NCBI GenBank assembly: GCA_036924085.1
Contig: JAVGWX010000009.1
Location: 66,003,436 to 66,067,435, forward strand
Source: Ariolimax columbianus
Lineage: Eukaryota > Mollusca > Gastropoda > Stylommatophora > Arionidae
Reading direction: 5' to 3'
DNA length: 64,000 nt
Both the position numbers and the translations under genes were made by a program. The notes under the pieces are model-generated. The model had not been told where the DNA came from and did not search any database. It saw nothing but the letters and a program-made list of their open reading frames with translations. Below are positions 55,165 through 64,000 of this stretch, piece by piece (the stretch's first letter is position 1; each line of letters opens with the position of its first letter).

Positions 55165-55300
55165 TTCGTTGTTTGTTCTCAAACTCCCACTACCAAGCCA
55201 TAAAAAGAGCTTTGCAAGTAGCAAGGAGAACGGAATGCGTTGTGTCGTAGTTTACAGCTTGACTGCCTTATTTGCACATTTCAGTTCAGCAGGCATTTTT
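55165..55300 (-). mobile_element. SINE-B 3'-region fragment, minus strand
   Basis: CCCACTACCAAGCC, AGAGCTTTGCAAGTAGCA, GAACGGAATGCGTTGTGTC, TTACAGCTTGACTGCCTTAT and TTGCACATTTCAGTTC line up with 38690-38850 and 60760-60895. Confidence 0.75.
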
Positions 55301-55689
55301 GAGTACCGTGTTAGGCTTCCCTCTTCGAGCCTTTCTCCGTAGCCACTCTGACCTGTTACAGATATCCATGATCACCCCGTGAAAGTGTAGAAGGGTCTCG
55401 GCAGCTCTGGTTTTCTGTCCCTGCCGCTAGCAATCATCATTAGGCCGATGTAGCTTATGCACTACTCAGCTTATTTAACTGTGTGGCGTGAAATGTTATG
55501 TGTTGGACAGTAATCTACATTAAATGGGTTATAAAGCAATATTAATTGCCGCTTCCAATACGCTCTTTGTGTGACAATGTACAATTATCATCTCTGTCAC
55601 ACACAGAGCCATCTTGTAACTACTCATGTGATGCTTGTGTATGTGTGCATTACAGGACGGTGTGATAAAGACGCATGCTTTGAAGTCAG
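55301..55689. other. Intergenic, small repeat remnant
   Basis: TGATCACCCCGTGAAAGTGT then AGAAGGGTCTCGG (about 55369-55401) resembles the reverse of 6885-6925. Otherwise nothing recognised. Confidence 0.4.
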
Positions 55690-56175
55690 CCAAATTGGAT
55701 GGCCATAAGTCAAATCAACATTGATAGCGAAGAACTCACCTCAATCCATGTCTGGTCTGTGGCGTTGTATGGTTCTGAAACATGGACAATAAATTAAAAA
55801 GGCAGAAATATTATGAGGCTTTTGAGATGTGATCCTGCCAGGAGATGAATAAAGTAAGCTGGACAGAGAGGAAGTCAAACGAAAAGGTGTTGGTGCAAGT
55901 TAGAGAGGAAATAAAGCTGCTACAAAAGGATACAAAAACAACTACTGGCCTGGCTAGACCACAACGTACATCATGAGGGTTCAGTGAAGAAAGTCTTGGA
56001 AGACAGAACACAGTGAAAGAGAGAAAGAGGCAGACCTAGAAATATCTTTGTGAGACAGGCATGCAGAGAAATGGCGGTGACGTCATGCTGAACTGAAGAC
56101 GGGCAGAAATGTCAGGGAGAAATGGAGACATAATACTGAGCTTGCAAACCAGTCCCAGGACTGAATGACTTGATG
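55690..56175 (+). pseudogene. RTE-like LINE C-terminal relic
   Basis: Plus-strand frames: NIDSEELTSIHVWSVALYGS followed by ETWTIN (about 55720-55790; VxLYGSETWT is a LINE thumb landmark), MRLLRCDP, then in another frame WTERKSNEKVLVQVREEIKL (55860-55920), LLAWLDHNVHHEG (usual LAWLGHIMRHEG, about 55940-55980) and KRKRQT, GMQRNGGDV and a ...NQSQD end at about 56160. Frameshifts between blocks. No RT catalytic part. Confidence 0.75.
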
Positions 56176-56974
56176 GTAAAGGTAGACTTCAAAATCACGT
56201 GAGTGCACGTGACACAGCCTGTGAAAGTTATAACCCTAATATCAGCACATAGAACACTGAAGCTGTGAAAGTCAACATAGTGTCATGTCTATTAACCATA
56301 CAAGTAAACAATGTCAAGTGAAAAATATCATGATTCGGTCACTTCGTGATAATTCAACCTGATCAACTTCCATTGCGCGCATATACCATAAGAAGATCTA
56401 GTTACACGGCACAAGAAAGACTGGGTGGAAGATGAATAGATGATATAACAAATCATTCAACAACATTGGATTACAATGATCCCCACGTCTAGTCTCCAAT
56501 CAGATATTAGATGCTATATGATCAAATAGTAGACTCACAACGTTGGTGCCAAGTATGTACACAGATTCCCTAGTTATGTTTATAATATCTAATGAATTTG
56601 CATTACATGTTAGTCCGTCCGTTAGTCAGTTAGTTAATTAGTCAGTCACCTTAAGTTAGTTAGTTAATTAGCTAGTTGGTTAGTTAGCAGACGATTTCAG
56701 TCATGACTGACTGTAGGATAATTCAACCTTGTGGTGGCCACTACTGAGTTTTGGGAATTTTTGGTTTTCTTTCTTTTTGCGGCTTTATTGTTTTACTTGA
56801 TGGTGTTTCAATAGCGTGTGTTCCTCAGTCTGCGGTGGATCGCCAGAGCACATTTCTACTCGGGTCTGTCGGCAGCTTTGTCTACGGCTGTCAGATTCAT
56901 GTCTGGTACCTTCATATCACGCATGCGCTCATCATAGAATCCCAGCTGATGTCGACCGACTGTTCATTTGCCAC
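56176..56974. other. Intergenic, with a TTAG-rich tract
   Basis: (GTTA/TTAG)n-like sequence with interruptions at about 56611-56690. No gene. A short frame at 56751-56993 runs into the 60-bp array. Confidence 0.4.
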
Positions 56975-57455
56975 CCACCAACTGTCCATATAGGATACCG
57001 TTTAGGGATACGACCATCTTTCATGTATTGGCCACCCACCAACTGTCCACAGAGGATATGTTTAGGGATACGACCATCTTTCATGTATTGGCCACCCACC
57101 AACTGTCCATATAGGATACCGTTTAGGGATGCGACGATCTTTCTTGTATTGGCCACCCACCAACTGTCCATATAGGATACGGTTTAGGGATGCGACCATC
57201 TTTCTTGTATTGGCCACCCACCAACTGTCCATATAGGATACCGTTTAGGGATGCGACCATCTTTCATGTATTGGCCACCCACCAACTGTCCACAGAGGAT
57301 ATGTTTAGGGATACGACCATCTTTCATGTATTGGCCACTCACCAACTGTCCACAGAGGATATGTTTAGGGATACGACCATCTTTCATGTATTTGCCACTC
57401 ACCAACTGTCCACAGAGGATATGTTTAGGGATACGACCATCTTCCAAGCGATGTA
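56975..57455. repeat. 60/61-bp tandem array made of a LINE C-terminal segment, 8 copies
   Basis: Unit GACCATCTTTCATGTATTGG+CCACCCACCAACTGTCCACA+GAGGATATGTTTAGGGATAC (60 bp), with a 61-bp variant (TATAGGATACCGTTTAGGG). On the minus strand the 60-bp unit reads DGRIPKHILCGQLVGGQYMK, the DxRIPKxxLYGEL segment of LINE C-termini. Upstream the same frame is preceded by true LINE sequence (57455-57580). Confidence 0.95.
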
Positions 57456-57585
57456 CATGACCCAGCCATTGTTGTCTTTGTAGCCTAAGAAGAGTGTACA
57501 TGCTTGGGAGACTGGTGCGAGAATGTACTTCGGCATTTGTTGCTCTGTCCCTCTATATTAATTCCTAAATCGAAACGCAGACGCT
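57455..57585 (-). pseudogene. LINE C-terminal fragment feeding the 60-bp array
   Basis: Minus strand: EVHSRTSLPSMYTLLRLQRQ then QWLGHVHRLEDGRIPKHILC. RLRWLGHVxRMxDxRIPKxxLYGEL is one of the best conserved LINE C-terminal signatures. RIPKHILC is already the first unit of the array. Upstream sequence is truncated, and no RT palm remains. Confidence 0.85.
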
Positions 57586-57774
57586 GTAGATGGAAGGTGT
57601 TAACCATTGCTCTTATTTGGCATATGTTGACCAAGTTCCACTAACATAGCAGATGGTGCTGGACACATGTATTGTAACTCGCGAACTTGTTTTTAATTGT
57701 AAGTTTCTGGGTTTTCCAGACACACGTTGTGAGACGAGCAAATGTGGCAGAAACTTTTCCAATGGGACTGTCGT

Positions 57775-57777
57775 TGT

Positions 57778-57810
<33 letters not shown>

Positions 57811-58165
57811 CGTTGTTGTTTGCAAATGCGCATAATGAGTAGGTTACTCTTTTGTGTGCCCTGAAAAGGACGTTAAGTGGCGGGCTGTAGTAGCTTTCCT
57901 CACATCCCGAGCGTGCTGATGAAGGTGGACCGGGTCCTCCCGGCAGTTGTGCTATGCTTAGCTTCATCTGCGTGTCACTCACTACTACGGGGACCACGTC
58001 GATCCCTCACCTCGTTATCCCGGCTACGATGAAAACAGCCCGGTTCCACGTAGGGCTACTAGGAAGCCGAGATGAGGATCTTGGCCAGAATGTTTTGCCT
58101 GACCCCGACTAACATGTCTGATCAGTATATTTAACTCGACCAGACGTTAGTCTTCCTCCCCCTCG
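57775..58165 (-). mobile_element. Repeat-C element, longest copy
   Basis: Minus-oriented: (GTT)n at 57775-57822 is the CAA tail. Then GCGCATAATGAGTAGG, TGCCCTGAAAAGGACGTTAA, CACATCCCGAGCGTGCTGAT, GTGTCACTCACTACTACGGG, CACCTCGTTATCCCGGCT, AAACAGCCCGGTTCC, CTTGGCCAGAATGTTTTGCC, ending near CTTCCTCCCC. About 390 bp. A minus-strand frame of 118 codons crosses it and is shared with copies 1 and 2, so it may be the end of a retroelement protein or fortuitous. Confidence 0.8.
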
Positions 58166-58324
58166 GGACTGTCAATTTATGGGCCGAAAGGAAATTTGTT
58201 ATTGAAGAGGGGTCTCAGGAATCTGAATTTTTTCTCAACTATAAATTATAGTTACCAATGTTAAGAGCTGGTTTGGTAACTACTTCTTGTCCCAGCCCAA
58301 CTGTTTTGTTGAGAATTGGGGCGA

Positions 58325-58990
58325 GACCAAATTCGTGACATGCTTGTGATAACCGATCTATCGAACTCGTGACACGCCTGGGAGTAGTGGTCTATCAAAC
58401 TCGTGACACGCCTGAGAGAAGTGGTCTATCAAACTCGTCACACGACTGGGAGAAGCGATATGTCAAACTCGTGACACGTCTGAGAGAAGCGGTCTATCAA
58501 AGTCGTGAAAATACTGGTAGAAGCGGTCTATCAAACTCGTGACTCGTCTGGGAGAAGCTTTCTATCAAACTGGTGACAGGGCCGAGAGAAGCGGTCTATC
58601 AAACTCGTGAAACTACTGAGAAAAGCGGTCTCTCAAGCTCGTGACTCGTCTGGAAGAAGCGGTCTATGAAATTCGTGACTCGTCTGGGAGAAGCGTTCTA
58701 TCAAACTCGTGACACGCCTGACAGATGCGGTCTATCAAACTCGTGACACGGCTGAGCTGAGAGAAGCGTTCTATCAAACTGGTGACACGCCTGGGAGAAG
58801 GGGTCTATCAAACTCGTGACTCGTTTGGGAGAAGCGATCTATCAAACTCGTGACATGGCCGAGAGAAGCGGTCTATCGAACTCGTGACTCGTCTGGGAGA
58901 ATCGGTCTATCAAACTCGTGAGACGAGTGAGAGAAGCGATCTATCAAACTCGTAACACGACTGAGAGAAGCGATCTATCAAACTCTGAAG
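58325..58990. repeat. 34-bp tandem array, about 19 copies
   Basis: Unit TCGTGACACGCCTGAGAGAA+GCGGTCTATCAAAC, diverged copies (CTCGTCTGGGAGAAGC, GGCCGAGAGAAGC). Confidence 0.93.
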
Positions 58991-59277
58991 TTTTTGCTGA
59001 TTGGGTTTTTCCCATGAATATGCTAGAACGATTTATGAATACGATTTTGTGAACGTTTGCTTTAATTGATATAAAATTACACGAATAAAGCTGTGCAGCA
59101 AAAGGCAACACATCTGATACGAAAACATGCTGGAATATTGTGTTAACAAATTATTAAAATGTTTATTCCCGTCGCTGCGGCCGGCTTGGGAATTTAGAAA
59201 ACTGAATAATAAAAACCGCTTCCTACTGCATTCGCCACGTAGTCAACAGTTCTAGTTTTTTTAATTCACCCCTGAAA

Positions 59278-59380
59278 AATGAAGTACGTATACAATATCT
59301 GGGATTTGAACCCCTGCCACCTTGATCAAGAAACTGGCATCCAACCCGCTAAGTCACTCGCTTCTCTGTTATCCAATAAT
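59278..59380 (-). mobile_element. tRNA-like SINE head, minus strand
   Basis: Minus-strand box-A-like GTGACTTAGCGGGTTGG and box B GGGTTCAAATCCC (plus-strand GGGATTTGAACCCC at 59302-59315). Spacing is near that of a tRNA, but stems do not pair, so it is a SINE head or tRNA relic. Confidence 0.5.
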
Positions 59381-59804
59381 TATAATGAAGTGACATTTAC
59401 TAAGACAGAAGTATGTCAAGAAAAGTTGCCTCCGGTCGTAGAGAACCTGCTGTTTTTGGTCACATGACTTCACAGAGCAGTTGTTTATGACGTATTCCTG
59501 TGAACAATCACTATGGTTTTATTTATTTTTGCTGGATTTACATTCACGATCTTACAGAAGTCGATAAAACATTATGTCACGTTCGTGTCGCATCATTGCT
59601 CCTAACAAATCATTTGGTAATTTGTGCTAACATCAGCAAGCCTGTACCAATTCGTTGATGCGTTCTTGATAAAATGGCCTCTGTATCATTTTTGTATGAG
59701 TATACATGGCAAGTTTGCTTGCTGCATGCATCTGCTCAAGATAGTGACAACATCGGATTAGCAGCAAAACTAGAAGTTAAATTTATGTATTTACATAAGC
59801 AAAT
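59381..59804. other. Intergenic, nothing recognised
   Basis: No supported feature. Confidence 0.35.
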
Positions 59805-60075
59805 TAGAGAGCTGCGTAACGCAGTAGTTAGCGCTCTGGCTTCGCATCTGAGTGGTCCTGGGTTCATTCCCAAGTTGAGGCGGTAGTGTTTTTTCAGACC
59901 GCAACGGCACCCGGGTCGACCCAGCATTAAATGGGTACCGGTTCAGTTCGGGAAGTAAAAGCGGCGAGGGAGAGGAGATGGCTACCGCCCTCATATAGCC
60001 GAGCCTTTGAAATGTGAGGTCGCTAACACATCACACCCCTACGGCAGTTATGTTATGGGTTACTTTACTTTTACT
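59805..60075 (+). mobile_element. SINE-B-related copy with tRNA-like head
   Basis: Head TAACGCAGTAGTTAGCGCTC (box A) and TCCTGGGTTCATTCCC (box B), then the core CCCAGCATTAAATGGGTACC (59920-59939). Its own 3' body (AAGTAAAAGCGGCGAGGGAG, ATAGCCGAGCCTTTGAAATG) ends in TTACTTTACTTTTACTTTAC. A third subfamily of core-sharing SINEs. Confidence 0.75.
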
Positions 60076-60127
60076 TTACATAAGCAAAAATGAGTCTAAC
60101 TTACCCGATCATATCGCAACCACCTGG

Positions 60128-60264
60128 AGGACCCAGGTCCACCTTAATCAGCATGCTAGGGATGTGAGGAAAGTAACTACAAGCCGCCACTTAACGTCCT
60201 TTTCAGGGCCCACAAAAGAGTAACTTACTCATTGTGGACATTCGCAAACAACAACCTCAACAAC
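60128..60264 (+). mobile_element. Repeat-C fragment, plus strand
   Basis: GGACCCAGGTCCACCTTAAT, GCATGCTAGGGATGTGAGG, CCGCCACTTAACGTCCTTTT, CAAAAGAGTAACTTACTCAT and an AACAACAACCTCAACAAC tail. 5'-truncated, matches 5983-6112. Confidence 0.8.
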
Positions 60265-60654
60265 TTAACATCGTTATACTGGCTTAGAAGACCCTGCAGA
60301 GTCTGTATACAACTAGCTTCTCATCCCAGTCGTGTAGTTTCGTCACAAAGTGACCAGCAGACGATTGGAATGTCCATGCTCCCCAAAATCGCCTCCACAC
60401 TTTCACGTTAGCGCTGTAGAAGACTGGGCTGTTGGTTCTGGGTTTGGCGTAGGCCATCACTTTCCTCATCGGCCGTCCAGGCTTGAGCAGGGGCGCTGGC
60501 TTCACTATATTTGTCCGGCTGTTGCAACGCTCTCTTTGCTTTCTCCTCCCACCGTGTGCTAGTACATTAGCTGTCCCTTATGTAGGTGTACTAATGATTA
60601 ATCCGGAACAGGCTATTCTGCATGATATTCCCGCAAAAACGGGATGTGTATAGT
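60265..60654. other. Intergenic, nothing recognised
   Basis: Overlapping frames of about 70 codons on both strands, no recognisable domain. Confidence 0.35.
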
Positions 60655-60912
60655 CTTCTTCTTCTTCTTCTTCTTCTTCTTCTTCTTCTTCTTCTTCTTC
60701 TTCTTCTTCTTCTTCTTCTTCTTCTTCTTCGTCTTCTTATTCTTCTTCTTCTGTTGCGTCCTTTCTCAGTTTCCCGCTACCAATCCTAGAAAAGGGCTTT
60801 GCAAGTAGCAGGATGTAGTCAGAAAAACGGAATGCGTTGTGTCGCTAGTTTACTGCTTGACTGCGATATTTGCACATTTCGGCTCGACACATCCTTTTTC
60901 GGCAGGTGTATA
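60655..60912 (-). mobile_element. SINE-B 3' region with a long GAA tail
   Basis: (TTC)n at 60655-60752 (about 32 triplets, with GTC and TAT interruptions) is the GAA tail. Then TTTCCCGCTACCAATCCTAG, AAAGGGCTTTGCAAGTAGCA, AACGGAATGCGTTGTGTCGC and TGACTGCGATATTTGCACAT, as in 38645-38860 and 55165-55300. Confidence 0.85.
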
Positions 60913-61432
60913 AACAATTGCTAGTAATATTGGGTCATTTCTAGATGCCAGTAAAACCAACAATTCAGGAGGTTAATCTTCCTTATCGCACACTCTGATG
61001 TCTCTGTGCCTTAAGTACTGCTTATCAATTTTGTTGGTGCCTTGATTATATGCCCAAAACTTCACAGCCTCTTCTTTCTTTGTCGTCAAATAACACTTTT
61101 CGCCATCAGTTTTTCTGGTTGTCAAATGTGTTTTTCTGTTTGTAAATTAAAAAATACTTTAAAAAAGCTAAATTGAACTGTTTTTTTTCTCCTGGTGTGT
61201 CTAATAAGCTTCATTTACTTTTTGGTATCTTCCATGCCCAGCTCATTAGCTTGTTTAGCTGTCCTTGAGATTATTTTTAAAATCTTCAGTAACACCATAT
61301 CTCTGTGACGTCCGTATGACCTCCTAGTAGAATTCATGATAACTGACATTACCTGGGGATCACATAGAGGATATGCACTTTAATTTCTTCTTATGCTTCT
61401 GTTTATACTTCTTAATGTTTTTCTATTTACCA
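60913..61432. other. Intergenic, T-rich, nothing recognised
   Basis: No supported feature. Confidence 0.35.
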
Positions 61433-61672
61433 TTCTTCTACTTGTTCTTGTTCTGGTTCTTCTTCCTATTCTTAGTTCCTTCTTTGTTCTTCTTTTCCTT
61501 GTTCTTGTTCTGGTTCTTCTTCCTATTCTTAGTTCCTTCTTTGTTCTTCTTTTCCTTGTTCTTGTTCTGGTTCTTCTTCCTATTCTTAGTTCCTTCTTTG
61601 TTCTTCTTTTCCTTGTTCTTGTTCTGGTTCTTCTTCCTATTCTTAGTTCCTTCTTTGTTCTTCTTTTCCTTG
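61433..61672. repeat. 57-bp tandem array, about 4 copies
   Basis: Unit TTCTTCTTTTCCTTGTTCTT+GTTCTGGTTCTTCTTCCTAT+TCTTAGTTCCTTCTTTG, nearly identical copies. Confidence 0.95.
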
Positions 61673-63332
61673 TTCTGGTTTTACTTCGTTCTCTTGGTCT
61701 GTTTCTCCTTGTTCTGGTTTTACTTCTTTCTCTTGGTCTGTTTCTCCTTGTTCTGGTATACTTCTTTCTCTTGGTCTGTTTCTCCTTGTTCTGGTATACT
61801 TCGTTCTCTTGGTCTGTTTCTCCTTGTTCTGGTTTTACTTCTTTCTCTTGGTCTGTTTCTCCTTGTTCTGGTTTTACTTCTTTCTCTTGGTCTGTTTCTC
61901 CTTGTTCTGGTATACTTCTTTCTCTTGGTCTGTTTCTCCTTGTTTTGGTATACTTCTTTCTCTTGGTCTGTTTCTCCTTGTTCTGGTATACTTCTTTCTC
62001 TTGGTCTGTTTCTACTTGTTCTGGTTTTACTTCTTTCTCTTGGTCTGTTTCTCCTTGTTCTGGTTTTACTTCTTTCTCTTGGTCTGTTTCTCCTTGTTCT
62101 GGTATACTTCTTTCTCTTGGTCTGTTTCTCCTTGTTCTGGTATACTTCGTTCTCTTGGTCTGTTTCTCCTTGTTCTGGTATACTTCGTTCTCTTGGTCTG
62201 TTTCTCCTTGTTCTGGTATACTTCTTTCTCTTGGTCTGTTTCTCCTTGTTCTGGTATACTTCTTTCTCTTGGTCTGTTTCTCCTTGTTCTGGTATACTTC
62301 GTTCTCTTGGTATGTTTCTCCTTGTTCTGGTATACTTCGTTCTCTTGGTCTGTTTCTCCTTGTTCTGGTATACTTCTTTCTCTTGGTCTGTTTCTCCTTG
62401 TTCTGGTATACTTCTTTCTCTTGGTCTGTTTCTCCTTGTTCTGGTTTTACTTCTTTCTCTTGGTCTGTTTCTCCTTGTTCTGGTATACTTCGTTCTCTTG
62501 GTCTGTTTCTCCTTGTTCTGGTATACTTCTTTCTCTTGGTCTGTTTCTCCTTGTTCTGGTTTTACTTCTTTCTCTTGGTCTGTTTCTCCTTGTTCTGGTA
62601 TACTTCTTTCTCTTGGTCTGTTTCTCCTTGTTCTGGTATACTTCTTTCTCTTGGTCTGTTTCTCCTTGTTCTGGTATACTTCTTTCTCTTGGTCTATTTC
62701 TCCTTGTTTTGGTATACTTCTTTCTCTTGGTATGTTTCTACTTGTTCTGGTTTTACTTCTTTCTCTTGGTCTGTTTCTCCTTGTTCTGGTTTTACTTCTT
62801 TCTCTTGGTATGTTTCTACTTGTTCTGGTTTTACTTCTTTCTCTTGGTCTGTTTCTCCTTGTTCTGGTTTTACTTCTTTCTCTTGGTCTGTTTCTCCTTG
62901 TTCTGGTATACTTCTTTCTCTTGGTCTGTTTCTCCTTGTTCTGGTTTTACTTCTTTCTCTTGGTATGTTTCTACTTGTTCTGGTTTTACTTCTTTCTCTT
63001 TGTCTGTTTCTCCTTGTTCTGGTTTTACTTCTTTCTCTTGGTCTGTTTCTCCTTGTTCTGGTATACTTCTTTCTCCTTGTTCTGGTATACTTCTTTCTCT
63101 TGGTCTGTTTCTCCTTGTTCTGGTTTTACTTCTTTCTCTTGGTCTGTTTCTCCTTGTTCTGGTATACTTCTTTCTCTTGGTCTGTTTCTCCTTGTTCTGG
63201 TATACTTCTTTCTCTTGGTCTGTTTCTCCTTGTTCTGGTATACTTCTTTCTCTTGGTCTGTTTCTCCTTGTTCTGGTATACTTCTTTCTCTTGGTCTGTT
63301 TCTACTTGTTCTGGTTTTACTTCTTTTTCTAG
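61673..63332. repeat. 38/39-bp tandem array, about 43 copies
   Basis: Two unit lengths: TACTTCTTTCTCTTGGTCTG+TTTCTCCTTGTTCTGGTA (38 bp) and a TTTTACTTC form (39 bp). It shares CTTGTTCTGG with the preceding 57-bp array. Several long frames on both strands stay open because units lack stops. They are not proteins. Confidence 0.96.
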
Positions 63333-63351
63333 CCCATATTTGCACGTCTTT

Positions 63352-63892
63352 CTGTGTACGCCTATAGAAGTAAATGTGTGTACGTCTCTGAAAGTAAATA
63401 TGTACGTCTGTGGAAGTAAATATGTGTACGTTTCTAGAAGTACATCTGTGTACGTCTCTAGAAGTAAATCTGTGTACGTCTCTGAGAGTAAATCTGTGAA
63501 CGTCTCTTTGAGTAAATATGAGTACGTCTCTGAGAGTAAATCTGTGTACATCTCTAGAAGTAAATCTGTGTACGTCTCTGAGAATAAATCTGTGTACGTC
63601 TCTTTGAGTAAATATGTGTACGTCTCTTAGAGTAAATATGTGTACATCTCTAGAAGTAAATATGTGTACGTCTTTAGAAGTAAATCTGTGTACATCTCTA
63701 GAAGTAAATCTGTGTACATCTCTAGAAGTAAATCTGTGTACGTCTCTGAGAGTAAATCTGTGTACGTCTCTTTGAGTAAATATGTGTACGTTTGAGAGTA
63801 AATATGTGTACGTCTCTGAGAGTAAATATGTGTACATCTCTAGAAGTAAATATGTGTACGTCTTTAGAAGTACATCTCTATACGTCTCTAGC
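63352..63892. repeat. 24-bp tandem array, about 22 copies
   Basis: Unit GTGTACGTCTCTGAGAGTAA+ATCT, with variants CTCTAGAAGT and CTCTTTGAGT. Minus-strand reading DVHRFTLR. Directly follows the 38/39-bp array. Confidence 0.95.
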
Positions 63893-64000
63893 ACAAAAAC
63901 AAAGCACAGCAAACAAATTCCCGAATAGTTGTGGTTTTTTCAGCAATTGTTGATCATAATCAGGAAGTGCTGTATTGGAACCAGTAAGGTTAGAGGATAA

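Noticed and set aside
56611..56690. Interstitial telomere repeat
   Set aside because: Words are TTAG/GTTA with irregular CAGT interruptions, neither TTAGGG nor TTAGG.
61373..63912. Very long open frames (up to about 745 codons) on both strands
   Set aside because: They exist only because 38/39-bp, 57-bp and 24-bp repeat units lack stop codons. Composition is repetitive, they overlap in several frames, and no domain is seen.

Overview
The window is non-coding, repeat-dominated eukaryotic DNA. I found no convincing host-gene exon, no real tRNA or rRNA gene, and nothing bacterial (no operons, no ribosome binding sites, no CRISPR). Its content is non-LTR retrotransposons (LINEs) with apurinic-type endonuclease, reverse transcriptase (RT) and RNase H domains, tRNA-derived SINEs, one relic of a DDE cut-and-paste transposon, and an unusually dense set of minisatellites. 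The mix of LINE and SINE types, the AT-rich sequence and the CCAGCTGTAAATGGGTACC SINE core suggest a lophotrochozoan, most likely a gastropod or other mollusc. That is recognition from memory, not a search result. Layout. 0-12 kb: a LINE stub, CA-rich and 56-bp arrays, a CAA-rich tract, SINE pieces, a 2.5-kb pyrimidine tract and small arrays. 12.3-16.9 kb: two related minisatellites (50 bp and 33 bp) on either side of a LINE relic that itself carries a 24-bp array. 17.6-21.4 kb: LINE tails, one running into a 40-bp array that holds a SINE. 23.1-29.1 kb: two successive plus-strand LINE relics, the first split by a 42-copy 39-bp array, the second by a SINE. 29.8-35.2 kb: a nest of minus-strand LINEs, a 40-bp array and a 5'-truncated plus-strand LINE, with target-site duplications (TSDs). 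35.8-45.6 kb: more LINE relics, SINEs and arrays. 46.2-47.4 kb: the DDE transposon relic broken by a SINE. 49.1-54.6 kb: four LINE copies, the last 3.1 kb long with TSDs. 55-64 kb: SINEs, a LINE tail expanded into a 60-bp array, and three stacked arrays at the right end. How the parts relate. The elements record layered insertion: LINE into LINE, SINE into LINE, SINE into transposon, SINE into minisatellite. Several insertions can be dated relative to each other from TSDs. The most striking pattern is that at least six tandem arrays start inside recognisable LINE coding motifs, and their repeat units are the codons of those motifs (RT GVRQGC, RT YLG, RT IPPLLI, the C-terminal RIPK segment, the RNase H tail, and the extreme C-terminus). 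Local LINE relics therefore appear to be the seeds of many minisatellites here. All long open frames over the arrays are by-products of repeat units whose length is a multiple of three, or of pyrimidine tracts, and are not annotated as proteins. Family labels used below (LINE-J, LINE-T, SINE-A, SINE-B, repeat-C) are local names only.
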